64,000 bases of DNA from PALSA-894 sp034669145 (GCA_034669145.1 JAXDNY010000109.1:1-64000), one strand, 5' to 3'. Numbered from the stretch's first letter, positions 32,040 to 41,534 are shown. Notes: generated from the letters alone by a model not told the origin. Numbers and translations: made by a program.

Positions 32040-33313
32040 TCGCGATCACGAGTCTCGTCTTCGTGGTGCTGCTTCTGCTTGGGGTGCCGGTCGCGTTCAC
32101 GATCGGCATGGCGGGCTTCGTCGGGCTGTGGTGGAACGGCAGCTATCCGCTCACTGTCATCGTGCAGCAGGCGTTTCAGTCGGTCGACTCGTTCGTCCTG
32201 CTCGCGATCCCGCTGTTCATCCTCGCAGGCTCTCTGATGGAGACGGGCGGCATCGCGGTGCGGCTGGTGCGTTTCGCGCAGGCGCTGGTCGGATGGGTCC
32301 GCGGCGGCCTCGCGATGGCGGTGGTGGTCGCCGAGTACATCTTCTCCGGCATTTCCGGCTCGACCATTGCGGATGCATCCGCGATCGGCGCCACCATGAT
32401 TCCGCCGATGACGCGGGCGGGCTACAAACCCGAGCAGGCGGTGGCCATTGTCGCGGCGGCATCCGCCATGGGCATCCTCGTGCCGCCCTGCATCCTGATG
32501 ATCGTGATCGGCGCGGTCGCCAATGTGTCGGTCGCGGCACTATTCGTCGCCGGCTTCCTGCCGGCCGTCGTGCTCGCGCTCGCGATCATGGCCTACATCT
32601 ATTACGACGCGAGCCGCGGCGGGATGGCGCCCGCGCAGCCGATCTCGTGGCACGAGTTGCGCGACAGCTTCGTGCATGCGCTGATTCCGATGGGGCTTCC
32701 GGCGATCATCTTCGGCGGGATTCTCGGCGGCATCGTTACGCCGACCGAAGCCGCCGCGGTCGCCGTGCTCTACGCCGGTATCGTCGGGCTGCTCGTCTAC
32801 AGGGAAATACGCTGGTCCGACCTGCCGCGCATTCTGATCGACAGCGCGGTGATCACGGCAAGCGTTTGCTTCCTGCTCGCCGTCGCCGCCGTGGTCGCGT
32901 GGATGCTCGCGGTCGCGCAGGTGCCGGCGCAACTCCTCGCCGGGATGAAAGCGATGTCGGCCGGGCCGGTCGCGTTTCTGATTCTCACCGCGCTGCTGTT
33001 CATCCTGCTCGGCGCGATCCTGGAAGGATTGCCCGCGGTGATCATCCTGCTGCCGACGTTCCTGCCCGTCGTGAAGCAGCTCGACATCGATCTCATTCAT
33101 TTTTCGATCGTGGTGGTGGCGGCGACCGGGATCGGGCTGTTCCTGCCCCCGATCGGCGTCGGTCTGTTCATCACCTGCGGGATCGCCGGCATCACCATCG
33201 ACAAGGTGATGAAGCCGATGGCGCCCTACATCGCGTTCCTTTGCCTCGGGCTGCTGCTGGTGATCCTGTTTCCGCAGATCACGCTGGTGCTGCCGCGGCT
33301 GTTCGGGCTTTAG
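32036..33313 (+). CDS. dctM: TRAP transporter large permease (DctM family)
   Basis: A 425-residue polytopic protein of the ion-transporter superfamily with about 12 helices. Recognisable blocks: SVDSFVLLAIPLFILAGSLMETGGIA, EYIFSGISGSTIADASAIGATMIPPMTRAGY, AMGILVPPCILMIVIGAVANVSVAALF and FLPPIGVGLFITCGIAG. It carries the Na+-driven transport pathway. The start ATG 32036 overlaps the dctQ stop. The operon ends here; a 132-bp gap without a clear terminator follows. Confidence 0.95.
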   Translation: MIAITSLVFVVLLLLGVPVAFTIGMAGFVGLWWNGSYPLTVIVQQAFQSVDSFVLLAIPLFILAGSLMETGGIAVRLVRFAQALVGWVRGGLAMAVVVAEYIFSGISGSTIADASAIGATMIPPMTRAGYKPEQAVAIVAAASAMGILVPPCILMIVIGAVANVSVAALFVAGFLPAVVLALAIMAYIYYDASRGGMAPAQPISWHELRDSFVHALIPMGLPAIIFGGILGGIVTPTEAAAVAVLYAGIVGLLVYREIRWSDLPRILIDSAVITASVCFLLAVAAVVAWMLAVAQVPAQLLAGMKAMSAGPVAFLILTALLFILLGAILEGLPAVIILLPTFLPVVKQLDIDLIHFSIVVVAATGIGLFLPPIGVGLFITCGIAGITIDKVMKPMAPYIAFLCLGLLLVILFPQITLVLPRLFGL

Positions 33314-33445
33314 CTATTCGTCTTCGCCGAAAGCGGCTCGACACGCAGCCACCCGCCGCGCGCCTCTGGGCATCTGCACGGATAGATTGTGTTTCAGCGG
33401 AAGCACGAGTATTGTTCGTGCCGCTGATTCAGCGAGGGGGCTTGC

Positions 33446-34063
33446 ATGATCACGCGCCGAGGAAGCCTGCGTGCGCTCGCAGGACTGGGTGTGTTGCCGT
33501 TGTCGGGCTGCGGCACATGGATTTCACGTGGTGACATCAAGGATGGCGTCCTCGCGGGCCACGTTGTCGTGGAGTGGTATCGAGAAGACAAATTCATTTA
33601 CCGCAAGCAAGCCTTCAATACATTCAGCTTCAAACCCTCTTTCTTGAAAAACCCCATCGTTCCGGGGGACATGTACACGGATGGTGGGTCTGTTCCGCGC
33701 ATATTCTGGAACATTCCCGGTCTTTCTCCTTGGGCGTTGGGACCGGCTTACATCATTCATGATTGGATTTTCGAGGTGCATCGCTGCGGACGCGCTGCGC
33801 CACCCGAGATCAAGGCAATTACGTTCGAGCAATCCGCTCTCATTCTCGGCGAGGTCGGCAAGGCGCTGATCGATCATGGCCTCATCGACCACGATCTGCT
33901 CGATCCAATCTTGTGGGCTGTGAGCACGCGCTTCGCGCGCGATCTCTGGGATACTCCGGGCAAGGGCTGCCAAATCCCACCGCCGGCGGCGAGCCGCGCG
34001 TTTCTTGCCGCCACGACAGGGCGCCGCGTGATCGACTTCGTGATCCCGCCGCGGCGCCGCTAG
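33446..34063 (+). CDS. DUF1353-family lipoprotein
   Basis: A 205-residue protein. It begins with a twin-arginine-like MITRRGSLRALAG and a lipobox LPLSGC (lipidated Cys22). The body matches DUF1353: FNTFSFKPSFL, then GDMYTDGGSVPRIFWNIPGLSPWALGPAYIIHDWIFEVHRCG. The conserved IHDW patch looks like a metal or catalytic site. DUF1353 is common in phage and in bacterial envelopes, and its function is unknown. The start is ATG 33446 with GCGAGGGGG upstream. Base composition is slightly lower in GC than its neighbours. It is a single gene, convergent with ptsH. Confidence 0.82.
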   Translation: MITRRGSLRALAGLGVLPLSGCGTWISRGDIKDGVLAGHVVVEWYREDKFIYRKQAFNTFSFKPSFLKNPIVPGDMYTDGGSVPRIFWNIPGLSPWALGPAYIIHDWIFEVHRCGRAAPPEIKAITFEQSALILGEVGKALIDHGLIDHDLLDPILWAVSTRFARDLWDTPGKGCQIPPPAASRAFLAATTGRRVIDFVIPPRRR

Positions 34064-34070
34064 CCGCGGC

Positions 34071-34388
34071 TCACTCCTCTTCGCCGAACCTGCTCGACAC
34101 CAGTTGATCGAGCGCGGCGATCGCCTGTTCGGCCTGCGGCCCGGTTGCCGTCACGGTGATCGACGTGCCGATCCCGGCACCGAGCATCATCAGTCCCATG
34201 ATGGAGTCCCCCGAGACGGTTTCGTCGCCGCGCATGACCTTGATGGCGGCAGAATCCTTGAATTTCTCGACCACGCCGACGAATTTCGCCGACGCCCGCG
34301 CATGCAGGCCTTTCTCGTTCACGATCTTCAGGATACGGGTGACGGCGCCCGGGGATTTGGCGGGATCGTCGGAAGGCGGCGCGCTCAT
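34071..34388 (-). CDS. ptsH: HPr phosphocarrier (regulatory PTS)
   Basis: A 105-residue protein with an HPr domain from residue ~17. The phospho-acceptor His lies in NEKGLHARASAKFV. The regulatory Ser in GDSIMGLMMLG is the HprK target. A short Ser/Pro-rich N-terminal extension is usual in Rhizobiales. It works without sugar permeases: it passes phosphate between EI and EIIA and signals nutrient state. Its start overlaps the EIIA stop by 4 bp (ATGA). The gene ends 7 bp from the convergent lipoprotein gene. Confidence 0.96.
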   Translation of the reverse strand: MSAPPSDDPAKSPGAVTRILKIVNEKGLHARASAKFVGVVEKFKDSAAIKVMRGDETVSGDSIMGLMMLGAGIGTSITVTATGPQAEQAIAALDQLVSSRFGEEE

Positions 34389-34786
34389 TTCCCGGCAAGC
34401 ACGCGGCTCGCGACGGTGATGTATTTCTTGCCGGCGTCCTGCGCGGCGGCGACCGCCTTGTCGAGCGGGCAGTCGGCGCGCACCTTGGCGAGCTTGACCA
34501 GCATCGGAAGGTTGATGCCGGCGAGCACCTCGACGTTCGGGCGGTTCATCACCGAGATCGAGAGGTTCGAGGGGGTTCCGCCGAACATGTCGGTCAGGAT
34601 CACGACGCCGTCGCCAAGGTCCGCCCGCTTGACCGCCTCGATGATGTCGCGGCGGCGCTGCTCGACGTCGTCATCGGGGCCGATCGTGATGGTCTCGATC
34701 TGCTCCTGGGCGCCAACGACGTGTTCCAGAGCCGCGCGGAATTCGACGGCAAGCCGCCCGTGGGTGACGAGGACCAAACCTATCAT
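34385..34786 (-). CDS. manX: PTS EIIA component, mannose type
   Basis: A 133-residue EIIA-Man domain. MIGLVLVTHGRLAVEF contains the phospho-acceptor His9. GVVILTDMFGGTPSNLS is the second family hallmark. There are no EIIB/C/D genes, so it is a regulatory phosphoryl sink of the alphaproteobacterial regulatory PTS, sometimes named EIIA-Man or ManX. It is coupled to ptsH by an ATGA overlap. HprK lies 146 bp upstream on the same strand. Confidence 0.94.
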   Translation of the reverse strand: MIGLVLVTHGRLAVEFRAALEHVVGAQEQIETITIGPDDDVEQRRRDIIEAVKRADLGDGVVILTDMFGGTPSNLSISVMNRPNVEVLAGINLPMLVKLAKVRADCPLDKAVAAAQDAGKKYITVASRVLAGK

Positions 34787-34932
34787 GTGAAGATCGGAAC
34801 TCCGGCCGGCGCGTTCTTAGCGCCCCACCGCACGAAAGGGCGCCATCATGACCATGTACCCGGCAAGCGCAAGGGGGGGGCGGCGACTGCAAGTATATTT
34901 TGCAGCGCAGTAGGACGCACCGGAAAGTGGCA

Positions 34933-35385
34933 TTATTCGCCGGATTCAGCGGTGCGCAGTGCAGCAAACAGGAGCGGCAGGGCGTCCGCGCAAGCCGCGA
35001 CCGCAAGTCGCGGCAGGGCTATTCCGGCGACCTCCGTGGTAGCGGCAGCGGCACCGGGAAGACGTTCCGTGTCGGCCGCGCCGAGATCGATGACGAGGCC
35101 GACGGCCGCGACCGGCTCGAACGGAAGGCGGCGGATTCCGAGTCCGCGAACCTCGATCAGACCCTTCAGCGTGGCAGCCGGCCGTACCAGCACGCAGCCG
35201 TGCGCGGCCTCGACATGCACGCGGTCGTCTCCGACCAACCGGGTAAACGGGAGGGCGCCGGTCGCGCCTGCCTCGATTAACGCAAGCGCAAGACGCGATT
35301 TGCCGGAACCCGCCGCACCGCGGATCAGAACCGCGCGCGCGCCGACCAGAACCGCGGAGGCATGAATTGTTGGGGATTGGTTCAT
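34933..35385 (-). CDS. hprK: HPr kinase/phosphorylase, short alphaproteobacterial form
   Basis: A 150-residue protein that matches only the C-terminal catalytic domain of HprK (full-length Firmicutes proteins are about 310 residues). The P-loop GAAGSGKSRLAL, FTRLVGDDRVHVE and LIEVRGLGIRRLPFEP (the HprK-specific signature) are present. It phosphorylates the conserved Ser of HPr. The short form is normal in Rhizobiales. The start is ATG 35385, with a 40-bp gap to chvG upstream. The gene order chvI-chvG-hprK-manX-ptsH is the classical one. Confidence 0.93.
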   Translation of the reverse strand: MNQSPTIHASAVLVGARAVLIRGAAGSGKSRLALALIEAGATGALPFTRLVGDDRVHVEAAHGCVLVRPAATLKGLIEVRGLGIRRLPFEPVAAVGLVIDLGAADTERLPGAAAATTEVAGIALPRLAVAACADALPLLFAALRTAESGE

Positions 35386-35425
35386 GCCGCGCCGGAACCC
35401 CTCGCTTTGCTCGGCGGCGCTTTTG

Positions 35426-37219
35426 TCACATCGCCGGCAGGCGCACGACGAAGCGCGCGCCCAGCACCCGCGGGCCGTCCGGCTCCTCGGACACGCCGAT
35501 GCGGTTCTCAGCACGGATGCGCCCGCCATGCGCCTCGACGATCTGGCGCGAGATCGAGAGGCCGAGGCCGGAATTCTGGCCAAAACCCTGGTGCGGCCGG
35601 TCGGTATAGAAGCGCTCGAAGATCCGCTCCATCGCTTCCGGCTGGATGCCCGGCCCGTCGTCGTCGACCGTGATCTCGACCGCGGACCGCAAGCGCTTCG
35701 CCGTAATGCGCACGCTGCCGCCCTGCGGCGAAAACGAGCGCGCGTTTTCGATCAGATTATCGATCACCTGGCCGAGCCGCGAGTCGTGCCCGCGCACCAT
35801 GAAGGTGCGCGGCGCCCCGCCCTCGAAGGCGAGCGTGATCGTCACGCCGTCGTCGCGCCGCACTTCGTTGGCGACCGTCACGACCGTCTTCAACAGCCGC
35901 GTCAGATCGACCGGCGCGACGTCGTGGCGCTGCAATTCGGCATCGAGCCGGCTCGCGTCCGAGACATCCGAGATGAGCCGGTCGAGTCGCCGCACGTCGT
36001 GCTCGATCACGGCGAGCAGGCGCGCGCGGCTTTCCGGCGTCTTGGCAAGCGGCATGGTTTCGACCGCGGAGCGCAGCGAGGTGAGGGGGTTCTTCAGTTC
36101 ATGCGCCACATCGGCCGCGAAGCTCTCGATCGCCTCGATGCGGCTGTAGAGCGAATTGGTCATCTCGCGCAGCGCGCCGGAGAGTTCGCCGATCTCGTCG
36201 CGGCGGTAGGTGAAGTCGGGGATTTCGCCGCGCGACTTGATGCGGCGGCGCACGGTCTCGGCGGCCTCGGCGAGCCGGCGCACGGGCCCCGCGATGGTGC
36301 GCGCGAGCAGCATCGAGAGCAGCACCATCACGGCGCCGAGTGCGAGGAACAGGGTGACGACCTGCAAGCGCTCCGCCGCCACCGCGTCGTCGATCTCGCC
36401 GCCTTGCGTCGAGAGCAGCAGCGCGCCGCGCACCGCGCGGAAACGCTGGATCGGCACCGCGACCAGCACGATGATCTCGCCGCGCTCGTTGGCGCGCACC
36501 GTGCTCGCTTTCTGTCCGGCGAGCGCCTGCACGACTTCCGGATAGCCGCGGCCGTTGCCGGGCCCGAGATCGCGATAGAGCGGAAGATCGCCGCGGCTAA
36601 ACCAGTTCTTGACCGCGATCCATGCGCGTTCCATCCGGGTCGGGCGGTCGTCGGCCGGCACCAGATCGAAGCGCAGCACGTCGCCGCGGCCGTAGAGATT
36701 GCGCGAGTCGATCTGCAAGGCGCCTTCGCGATCGTAGATGCGTGCCTGCGTGCGCGTCGGTTGCACCAGGCGACGCAGCACCGGCGCGACGCGTTCGAGA
36801 TTGATCGGGAATTCCAGCCCCGAGAGCGCCTCGTCCTGCGGGCCGTAGCTTTCGCCGGTCTGCAATTCCAAGAGCTTGTCGGGGTCGATGGTGATCGTGT
36901 CGGTTTCGACGGTCGCCGAGGACGCGATCGCGCTCGCGATGATCTCGCCCTGCACCAGCAGGCTCTGTACCCGCGCGTCGATCAGCCCGGCGCGATATTG
37001 CGACAGATACAGAATGCTGATCACGAGCACGAGCAGGCCCGCGACGTTGAGCAAAACGATGCGCCGCGTCAGGCTGGAGGAGCTCTGCGCGACGAGAAAG
37101 CGCCAGCGCGCGCGCAGGAATTCGGCCGCACGGCGCAACCGCCTGCGCGCAACGCGCGGCGTTTCGCCGAGGTCGGTCTCGGCGGTGGCCGGGGAGATAT
37201 TCGCGGTTCGATCCAGCAC
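35426..37219 (-). CDS. chvG: Sensor histidine kinase ChvG
   Basis: A roughly 597-residue membrane sensor kinase (ExoS/BvrS ortholog) for acidic pH and envelope stress. Layout: an Arg-rich cytoplasmic start, TM1 (IVLLNVAGLLVLVISILYL), a ~230-residue periplasmic sensor, TM2 (VVTLFLALGAVMVLLSMLLA), HAMP, HisKA with ADVAHELKNPLTSL, and HATPase_c (LIENARSFSP, DDGPGI, GLGLSISRQIVEAHGG). GTG 37219 (VLDRTANIS) is used as the start; TTG 37282 would add 21 residues. It is co-directional with chvI upstream and hprK downstream. Confidence 0.95.
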   Translation of the reverse strand: MLDRTANISPATAETDLGETPRVARRRLRRAAEFLRARWRFLVAQSSSSLTRRIVLLNVAGLLVLVISILYLSQYRAGLIDARVQSLLVQGEIIASAIASSATVETDTITIDPDKLLELQTGESYGPQDEALSGLEFPINLERVAPVLRRLVQPTRTQARIYDREGALQIDSRNLYGRGDVLRFDLVPADDRPTRMERAWIAVKNWFSRGDLPLYRDLGPGNGRGYPEVVQALAGQKASTVRANERGEIIVLVAVPIQRFRAVRGALLLSTQGGEIDDAVAAERLQVVTLFLALGAVMVLLSMLLARTIAGPVRRLAEAAETVRRRIKSRGEIPDFTYRRDEIGELSGALREMTNSLYSRIEAIESFAADVAHELKNPLTSLRSAVETMPLAKTPESRARLLAVIEHDVRRLDRLISDVSDASRLDAELQRHDVAPVDLTRLLKTVVTVANEVRRDDGVTITLAFEGGAPRTFMVRGHDSRLGQVIDNLIENARSFSPQGGSVRITAKRLRSAVEITVDDDGPGIQPEAMERIFERFYTDRPHQGFGQNSGLGLSISRQIVEAHGGRIRAENRIGVSEEPDGPRVLGARFVVRLPAM

Positions 37220-37302
37220 GTTTGCTATGCCCGCTGGTCGGTGGTGCTTCGCCCCCCATATCGTCGGGCCACCATACCGCAATCCGGCCGAAAACGGGAG
37301 TT

Positions 37303-38004
37303 TCAGCCTTCCTTGAAACGATAGCCGACGCCGTAGAGCGTCTCGATCATGTCGAAATCGTCGTCGGCCACCTTGAACTTCTTGCGCAGCCGCTTGATGT
37401 GGCTGTCGATGGTGCGGTCGTCGACATAAACCTGATCGTCGTAGGCCGCATCCATCAGGGCGTTGCGGCTTTTCACCACGCCGGGGCGGCTGGCGAGCGC
37501 CTGCAGGATCAGGAACTCGGTGACGGTGAGCGTCACCGGCTCGTCCTTCCAGGTGCAGGTGTGGCGTTCCGGATCCATGCGCAACAGCCCGCGCTCGAGC
37601 ACCTTGCGCGTGTCGGTTTCCTTGACGGCCGTGGCGTCCTTCGGGGTGCCGCGGCGGAGCACCGCCTTGACGCGCTCGACCAGCAGGCGCTGCGAGAACG
37701 GTTTGCGGATGAAATCGTCGGCGCCCATCTTGAGGCCGAACAGTTCGTCGATCTCCTCGTCCTTCGACGTGAGGAAGATCACCGGCATGTCGGTCTTCTG
37801 ACGCAAGCGGCGCAGCAACTCCATGCCGTCCATGCGCGGCATCTTGATATCGAGGATGGCGAGATCCGGCGGGCTCGTCTTGAAGCCCTCCAGTGCCGAG
37901 GCGCCATCCGTGTAGGTCATGATCCTGTAGCCTTCGGATTCGAGCGCGATCGAAACCGAGGTCAGGATGTTGCGGTCGTCATCGACCAGGGCGATTGTGG
38001 GCAT
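37303..38004 (-). CDS. chvI: Response regulator ChvI
   Basis: A 233-residue OmpR/PhoB-type regulator. The receiver domain carries ALVDDDRN (acidic pair), LAILDIKMPRMDG (phospho-Asp), FLTSKDEE (Thr/Ser switch) and RKPF (Lys). The winged-helix DNA-binding domain ends TIDSHIKRLRKKF...IETLYGVGYRFKEG. It is the partner of ChvG, and in rhizobia controls exopolysaccharide, acid and host-related genes. The start is ATG 38004. It heads the minus-strand regulatory operon. The HugZ-like gene lies divergently 134 bp away. Confidence 0.96.
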   Translation of the reverse strand: MPTIALVDDDRNILTSVSIALESEGYRIMTYTDGASALEGFKTSPPDLAILDIKMPRMDGMELLRRLRQKTDMPVIFLTSKDEEIDELFGLKMGADDFIRKPFSQRLLVERVKAVLRRGTPKDATAVKETDTRKVLERGLLRMDPERHTCTWKDEPVTLTVTEFLILQALASRPGVVKSRNALMDAAYDDQVYVDDRTIDSHIKRLRKKFKVADDDFDMIETLYGVGYRFKEG

Positions 38005-38137
38005 GGGCGGCCTTCTAGCATGAATCGGCCGCGCGCAAACTCGCCCGGCCCCGGTTCCAAGCAGAACGCCGCCAACAGGCGCAATTGTGGCAAAGGTGAG
38101 AAAAATCGTGGCAGATGAAGGATTTGGGAGGGGTTCG

Positions 38138-38935
38138 ATGACGTCCGAAATGGCACAACCGCTGCCCGGCGCAATGCCCGATCGGCTCCCGGAAGGTGCG
38201 CGCGCGCCCGCCGACTTCGATTCGCGGGCGCTGGCCAAGACCCTGCTGCGGGCCACCCGGGCCGGCACGCTCGGGACGCTCGACCGCAATATCGGCCACC
38301 CGTTCGCCTCGCTGGTGAACGTTGCGACCGACGTCGACGGCTCAGCCCTGATCCTGACCTCGCGGCTGTCGACCCATACGGCCAACCTCGAAGCCGACGC
38401 CCGCGCCTCGGTGCTCCTGGCCGAAACCGGCAAGGGCGACCCGCTGGCGCATCCGCGCCTCACAATCCTCGGCGTGTTTGCACGGGTCGAGCGCGAGAGC
38501 GCCCATGAGGCGCGTGCGCGGCGGCGCTTCCTCGCACGCCATCCGAAGTCGGAGCTTTACGCGGGCTTCGGCGACTTTTCGTTCTGGCGCATGCAAGTCG
38601 CGTCGGCGCATCTCAACGGCGGGTTTGCGCGGGCCGCCGATCTGGTCGCCGCTGACGTGCTGACCGATTTATCGGGCGCGGAGGAATTGGTCGCCGCCGA
38701 GGAGGGCGCGGTCGAGCACATGAACGCCGATCACGCGGAGGCGACGCGGCTCTATGCGACGAAACTGCTCGGCCAGGACGAGGGCCCGTGGCGCATCAGC
38801 GGGCTCGACCCCGACGGCGCGGATCTCACGGCCGGCGACCGCACCGCACGGCTTGCGTTCCCGCAAAGGGTGACATCGGCGGCTGCGTTGCGGCAGGTGC
38901 TGGTCGAACTCGCCAGGCAGGCCCGCGCGGCGTAG
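38138..38935 (+). CDS. HugZ-family (pyridoxamine 5'-phosphate oxidase-like) protein
   Basis: A 265-residue protein. A split-barrel flavin/heme-binding domain (residues ~30-180) reads AKTLLRATRAGTLGTLDRNIGHPFASLVNVATDVDG and SRLSTHTANLEADARASVLL. A C-terminal DUF2470 domain follows (GAVEHMNADHAEATRLYAT). This layout is that of HugZ/HutZ heme-utilisation proteins and related FMN proteins. The start is ATG 38138 with GGGAGGGG; a GTG at 38087 is less likely. It is divergent from chvI, in a place where Rhizobiales usually have pckA. Heme use is inference. Confidence 0.88.
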   Translation: MTSEMAQPLPGAMPDRLPEGARAPADFDSRALAKTLLRATRAGTLGTLDRNIGHPFASLVNVATDVDGSALILTSRLSTHTANLEADARASVLLAETGKGDPLAHPRLTILGVFARVERESAHEARARRRFLARHPKSELYAGFGDFSFWRMQVASAHLNGGFARAADLVAADVLTDLSGAEELVAAEEGAVEHMNADHAEATRLYATKLLGQDEGPWRISGLDPDGADLTAGDRTARLAFPQRVTSAAALRQVLVELARQARAA

Positions 38936-39314
38936 CCCGGCGCCAAGCCCGCTCTCAAGATACCAGTTGCCGCTTCACGCCTTCGGGTTCACGGCAGCCG
39001 CATCCCAGAGAAGTCGCTCGAACGTATGGGTGTCTCAATTGTCGCCGCGCGACACAAAAGCCACGCGCTTGAACGGGAGGGTTCGAAGCGCTTCACTCGC
39101 ACTCTTCATGCCATGCAGCCCCGCCGGATCATCGCAACCGCCGAGTTAATGCATCGCCAAGACATCCGGCGCGAAACTTTCTCCCATTGAAATAGCGTGC
39201 TTGCTGGCGCGGATTCCTGCGAGTGGCATTGCGCACGGTTATCGGGTGGGACTACTCTGCGGCACAGCCCGCACGAGCGACGACAACGATTGCTCAGGGC
39301 AAGGGAGCGATGCC
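38936..39314 (+). other. Intergenic leader of the heme-propeller gene
   Basis: A 379-bp stretch with no supported gene. Open frames here are short and lack ribosome sites. The 3' end holds the AAGGGAG site for ATG 39315. No hairpin of note and no recognised promoter pattern were found by eye. Confidence 0.5.
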
Positions 39315-41486
39315 ATGCGGATCAACTCGATAAGATTCGGTTTGCTTACGTCAGCCGCCATTGCGGCTTTGGTTGCGCTCGCGGCCGTACCGGCCAGCGC
39401 GCAGCAGGCGCCCGCCGCGGCGGTTGCCATCGACAATGACGACATCGGCGGCGTGGTGAGAGGTCCGAACGGGCCGGAAGCCGGTGTGTGGGTGATCGCG
39501 GAGACGCGCGATCTCCCGGTCCGTTTCATCAAGATCGTCGTGACCGACGATCTTGGCCGCTACGTGGTGCCCGATCTGCCGAAGGCGAACTACGACGTGT
39601 GGGTGCGCGGCTACGGCCTCGTCGACAGCCCCAAGGTGAAGAGTGAGCCCGGCAAGCAGCTCAATCTCACCGCGGTGCCGGCGCCGGACGAGAAGTCCGC
39701 CGCGCAGTACTACCCGGCGATCTACTGGTACGCGATGCTGCAGATTCCGACTGCGGACCAGTTCGGACCCAAGAACGAACTGGGCATTCCCGAAAAGATC
39801 AAGCAGTCCGATTGGCTCAACATCATGAAAAACAACGGCTGCGTCGGCTGTCATCAGCTCGGCCAGCTCTCCACCCGCACGATCCCGGAATTCCATCTCA
39901 AGGGCGCTGAGAGCCATGCTGACGCCTGGATCAAGCGCACCCAGTCGGGGCAAGCCGGCGAAAACATGACCAACCTGCTGGCCGGCGATCTCGGCGGCGT
40001 ACCCTACAAGTTCTTCGGTGAGTGGACCGAGCGGGTCGCCAAGGGCGAGCTACCGTTCGCCAAGCCGCAGCGGCCACAGGGCGTCGAGCGCAACATCGTG
40101 GTCACGCTGCGCGACTGGCACAATCCCAAGCAATACCTCCACGACCTGATCGCCAGCGACCGGCGCTATCCGACGGTGAACGCTTACGGGCCAGTGTATG
40201 GACAGTGCGAGCACGCCTGCAACGACATGCCGATCCTCGATGTCGTGAACAACAAGGCGTCAAATTTCGTTCTGCCGACGACACCGGACATGCCGCTGGC
40301 GCTCGGGCCGGGCAATGCCGGTTCGATCCATCATCTCGGGCCGTCCGCCTACTGGGGCACGGAGGATATCTGGGACAGCAAGGCGAACAATCACAACTCG
40401 ATGTTGGACCGCAAGGGCCGCGTGTGGCTCGCGGCGACCGGTCACAAGCCCGACAATCCGGACTTCTGCAAGAAGGGATCGAGCCATCCGTCCGCGGTGG
40501 AATTTCCGCTCAACAGCACCAACCGCCGCGTGACGATGTACGATCCGAAAACCGGCAAGTACACCGCCTACCAGACCTGCTTCGGCTCGCATCATCTCCA
40601 GTTCGGCTATGACGAGAACGAAACGCTGTGGATGTCGACCGGCGGCGGCGGCGGTAACGTCGGCTGGATCAACACCAAGATGCTCGACGAGACCGGCGAC
40701 ATCGAGAAGTCGCAAGGGTGGACCGCCCTGGTGCTCGACACCAACGGCAACGGCCAGCGCGACGAATACACCGAGCCGGGCCAGCCGCAGGATCCCAACA
40801 AGGACATGCGTCTCGGCCCGACGTTCTACGCGGTAATGCCGAGCCCCGCCGACGGATCGATCTGGGGCACGCTGCGCGGTTCACCCGGCGCGATCGTTCG
40901 CGTCGATCCCGGCAAGAACCCGCACAAGGCGCTCGCCGAAATCTACTACGTACCGATGCCGGGCTTCGGCATCCGTGGCGCCGATATCGACAAGCAGGGC
41001 CGGGTCTGGGCTTCGCTCGCGAGCGGACACATGGGCGTATTCGATCGCCGGCTCTGCAAGGGTCCGCTGAACGGCCCGAAGGCGACCGGCAATCATTGCC
41101 CCGAGGGCTGGGCGTTCCACCAGTATCCGGGCCCTGGCTTCAAGGGCATCGGCGAGAACAGCGCCGAGGCGAGCTACTACTCATGGGTCGACCAGCACAA
41201 CACATTCGGGCTGGGCGACGACATCCCGATGTCGACCGCCAACCTGATGGACGGCCTCGTTGCGCTGAACAAGGACGGCAAGATGGTGTCGATCCGCGTT
41301 CCGTACCCGCTCGGCTTCTACGCCAAGGGGTTCGATGGCCGCATCGACGATCCGAATGCCGGCTGGAAGGGCCGTGGACTGTGGGCCGCCAATGGCGACC
41401 GCACGCCGTGGCTGATCGAGGGCGGCAAGGGAACGAAGCCGCTGGCGGCGCACTTCCAGCTCCGGCCCGATCCACTGGCGCACTGA
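39315..41486 (+). CDS. Exported c-type heme protein with carboxypeptidase-regulatory-like and beta-propeller domains
   Basis: A 723-residue periplasmic protein. A signal peptide (1-30, ends VPASAQ) is followed by a carboxypeptidase-regulatory-like beta domain (~43-105, IGGVVRGPNGPEAGVWVIAET...GRYVVPDLPKANYDVWVRGYG). A heme c site lies at 176-180 (NGCVGCHQLG). The rest resembles an NHL/Vgb-like propeller (residues ~330-700), with blades such as DRKGRVWLAATG, DENETLWMSTGG and DKQGRVWASLASGHMGVFDR. The family is widespread in Bradyrhizobium relatives but has no assigned reaction that I know. The start is ATG 39315 with AAGGGAG. A terminator follows, then a block of exported proteins. Confidence 0.82.
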   Translation: MRINSIRFGLLTSAAIAALVALAAVPASAQQAPAAAVAIDNDDIGGVVRGPNGPEAGVWVIAETRDLPVRFIKIVVTDDLGRYVVPDLPKANYDVWVRGYGLVDSPKVKSEPGKQLNLTAVPAPDEKSAAQYYPAIYWYAMLQIPTADQFGPKNELGIPEKIKQSDWLNIMKNNGCVGCHQLGQLSTRTIPEFHLKGAESHADAWIKRTQSGQAGENMTNLLAGDLGGVPYKFFGEWTERVAKGELPFAKPQRPQGVERNIVVTLRDWHNPKQYLHDLIASDRRYPTVNAYGPVYGQCEHACNDMPILDVVNNKASNFVLPTTPDMPLALGPGNAGSIHHLGPSAYWGTEDIWDSKANNHNSMLDRKGRVWLAATGHKPDNPDFCKKGSSHPSAVEFPLNSTNRRVTMYDPKTGKYTAYQTCFGSHHLQFGYDENETLWMSTGGGGGNVGWINTKMLDETGDIEKSQGWTALVLDTNGNGQRDEYTEPGQPQDPNKDMRLGPTFYAVMPSPADGSIWGTLRGSPGAIVRVDPGKNPHKALAEIYYVPMPGFGIRGADIDKQGRVWASLASGHMGVFDRRLCKGPLNGPKATGNHCPEGWAFHQYPGPGFKGIGENSAEASYYSWVDQHNTFGLGDDIPMSTANLMDGLVALNKDGKMVSIRVPYPLGFYAKGFDGRIDDPNAGWKGRGLWAANGDRTPWLIEGGKGTKPLAAHFQLRPDPLAH

Positions 41487-41500
41487 CGGAAACGACAATC

Positions 41501-41534
41501 AGCCGGGCGCGGCTCACGCTGCGCTCGGCTTTTT
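41501..41534 (+). terminator. Rho-independent terminator after the heme-propeller gene
   Basis: A 10-bp stem AGCCGGGCGC (41501-41510) with GCGCTCGGCT (41521-41530), one G-T wobble, a 10-base loop and a run of five T ending at 41534. It lies 15 bp after the stop. It may attenuate, rather than block, transcription into the next genes. Confidence 0.78.

Noticed and set aside
35384..37324. 646-codon plus-strand frame opposite chvG
   Set aside because: Fully covered by the sensor kinase on the other strand, whose motifs are unmistakable.
39220..39250. Sigma-54-like TGGCA/TTGC pattern before the heme-propeller gene
   Set aside because: The spacing between the two elements is wrong for a -24/-12 promoter.
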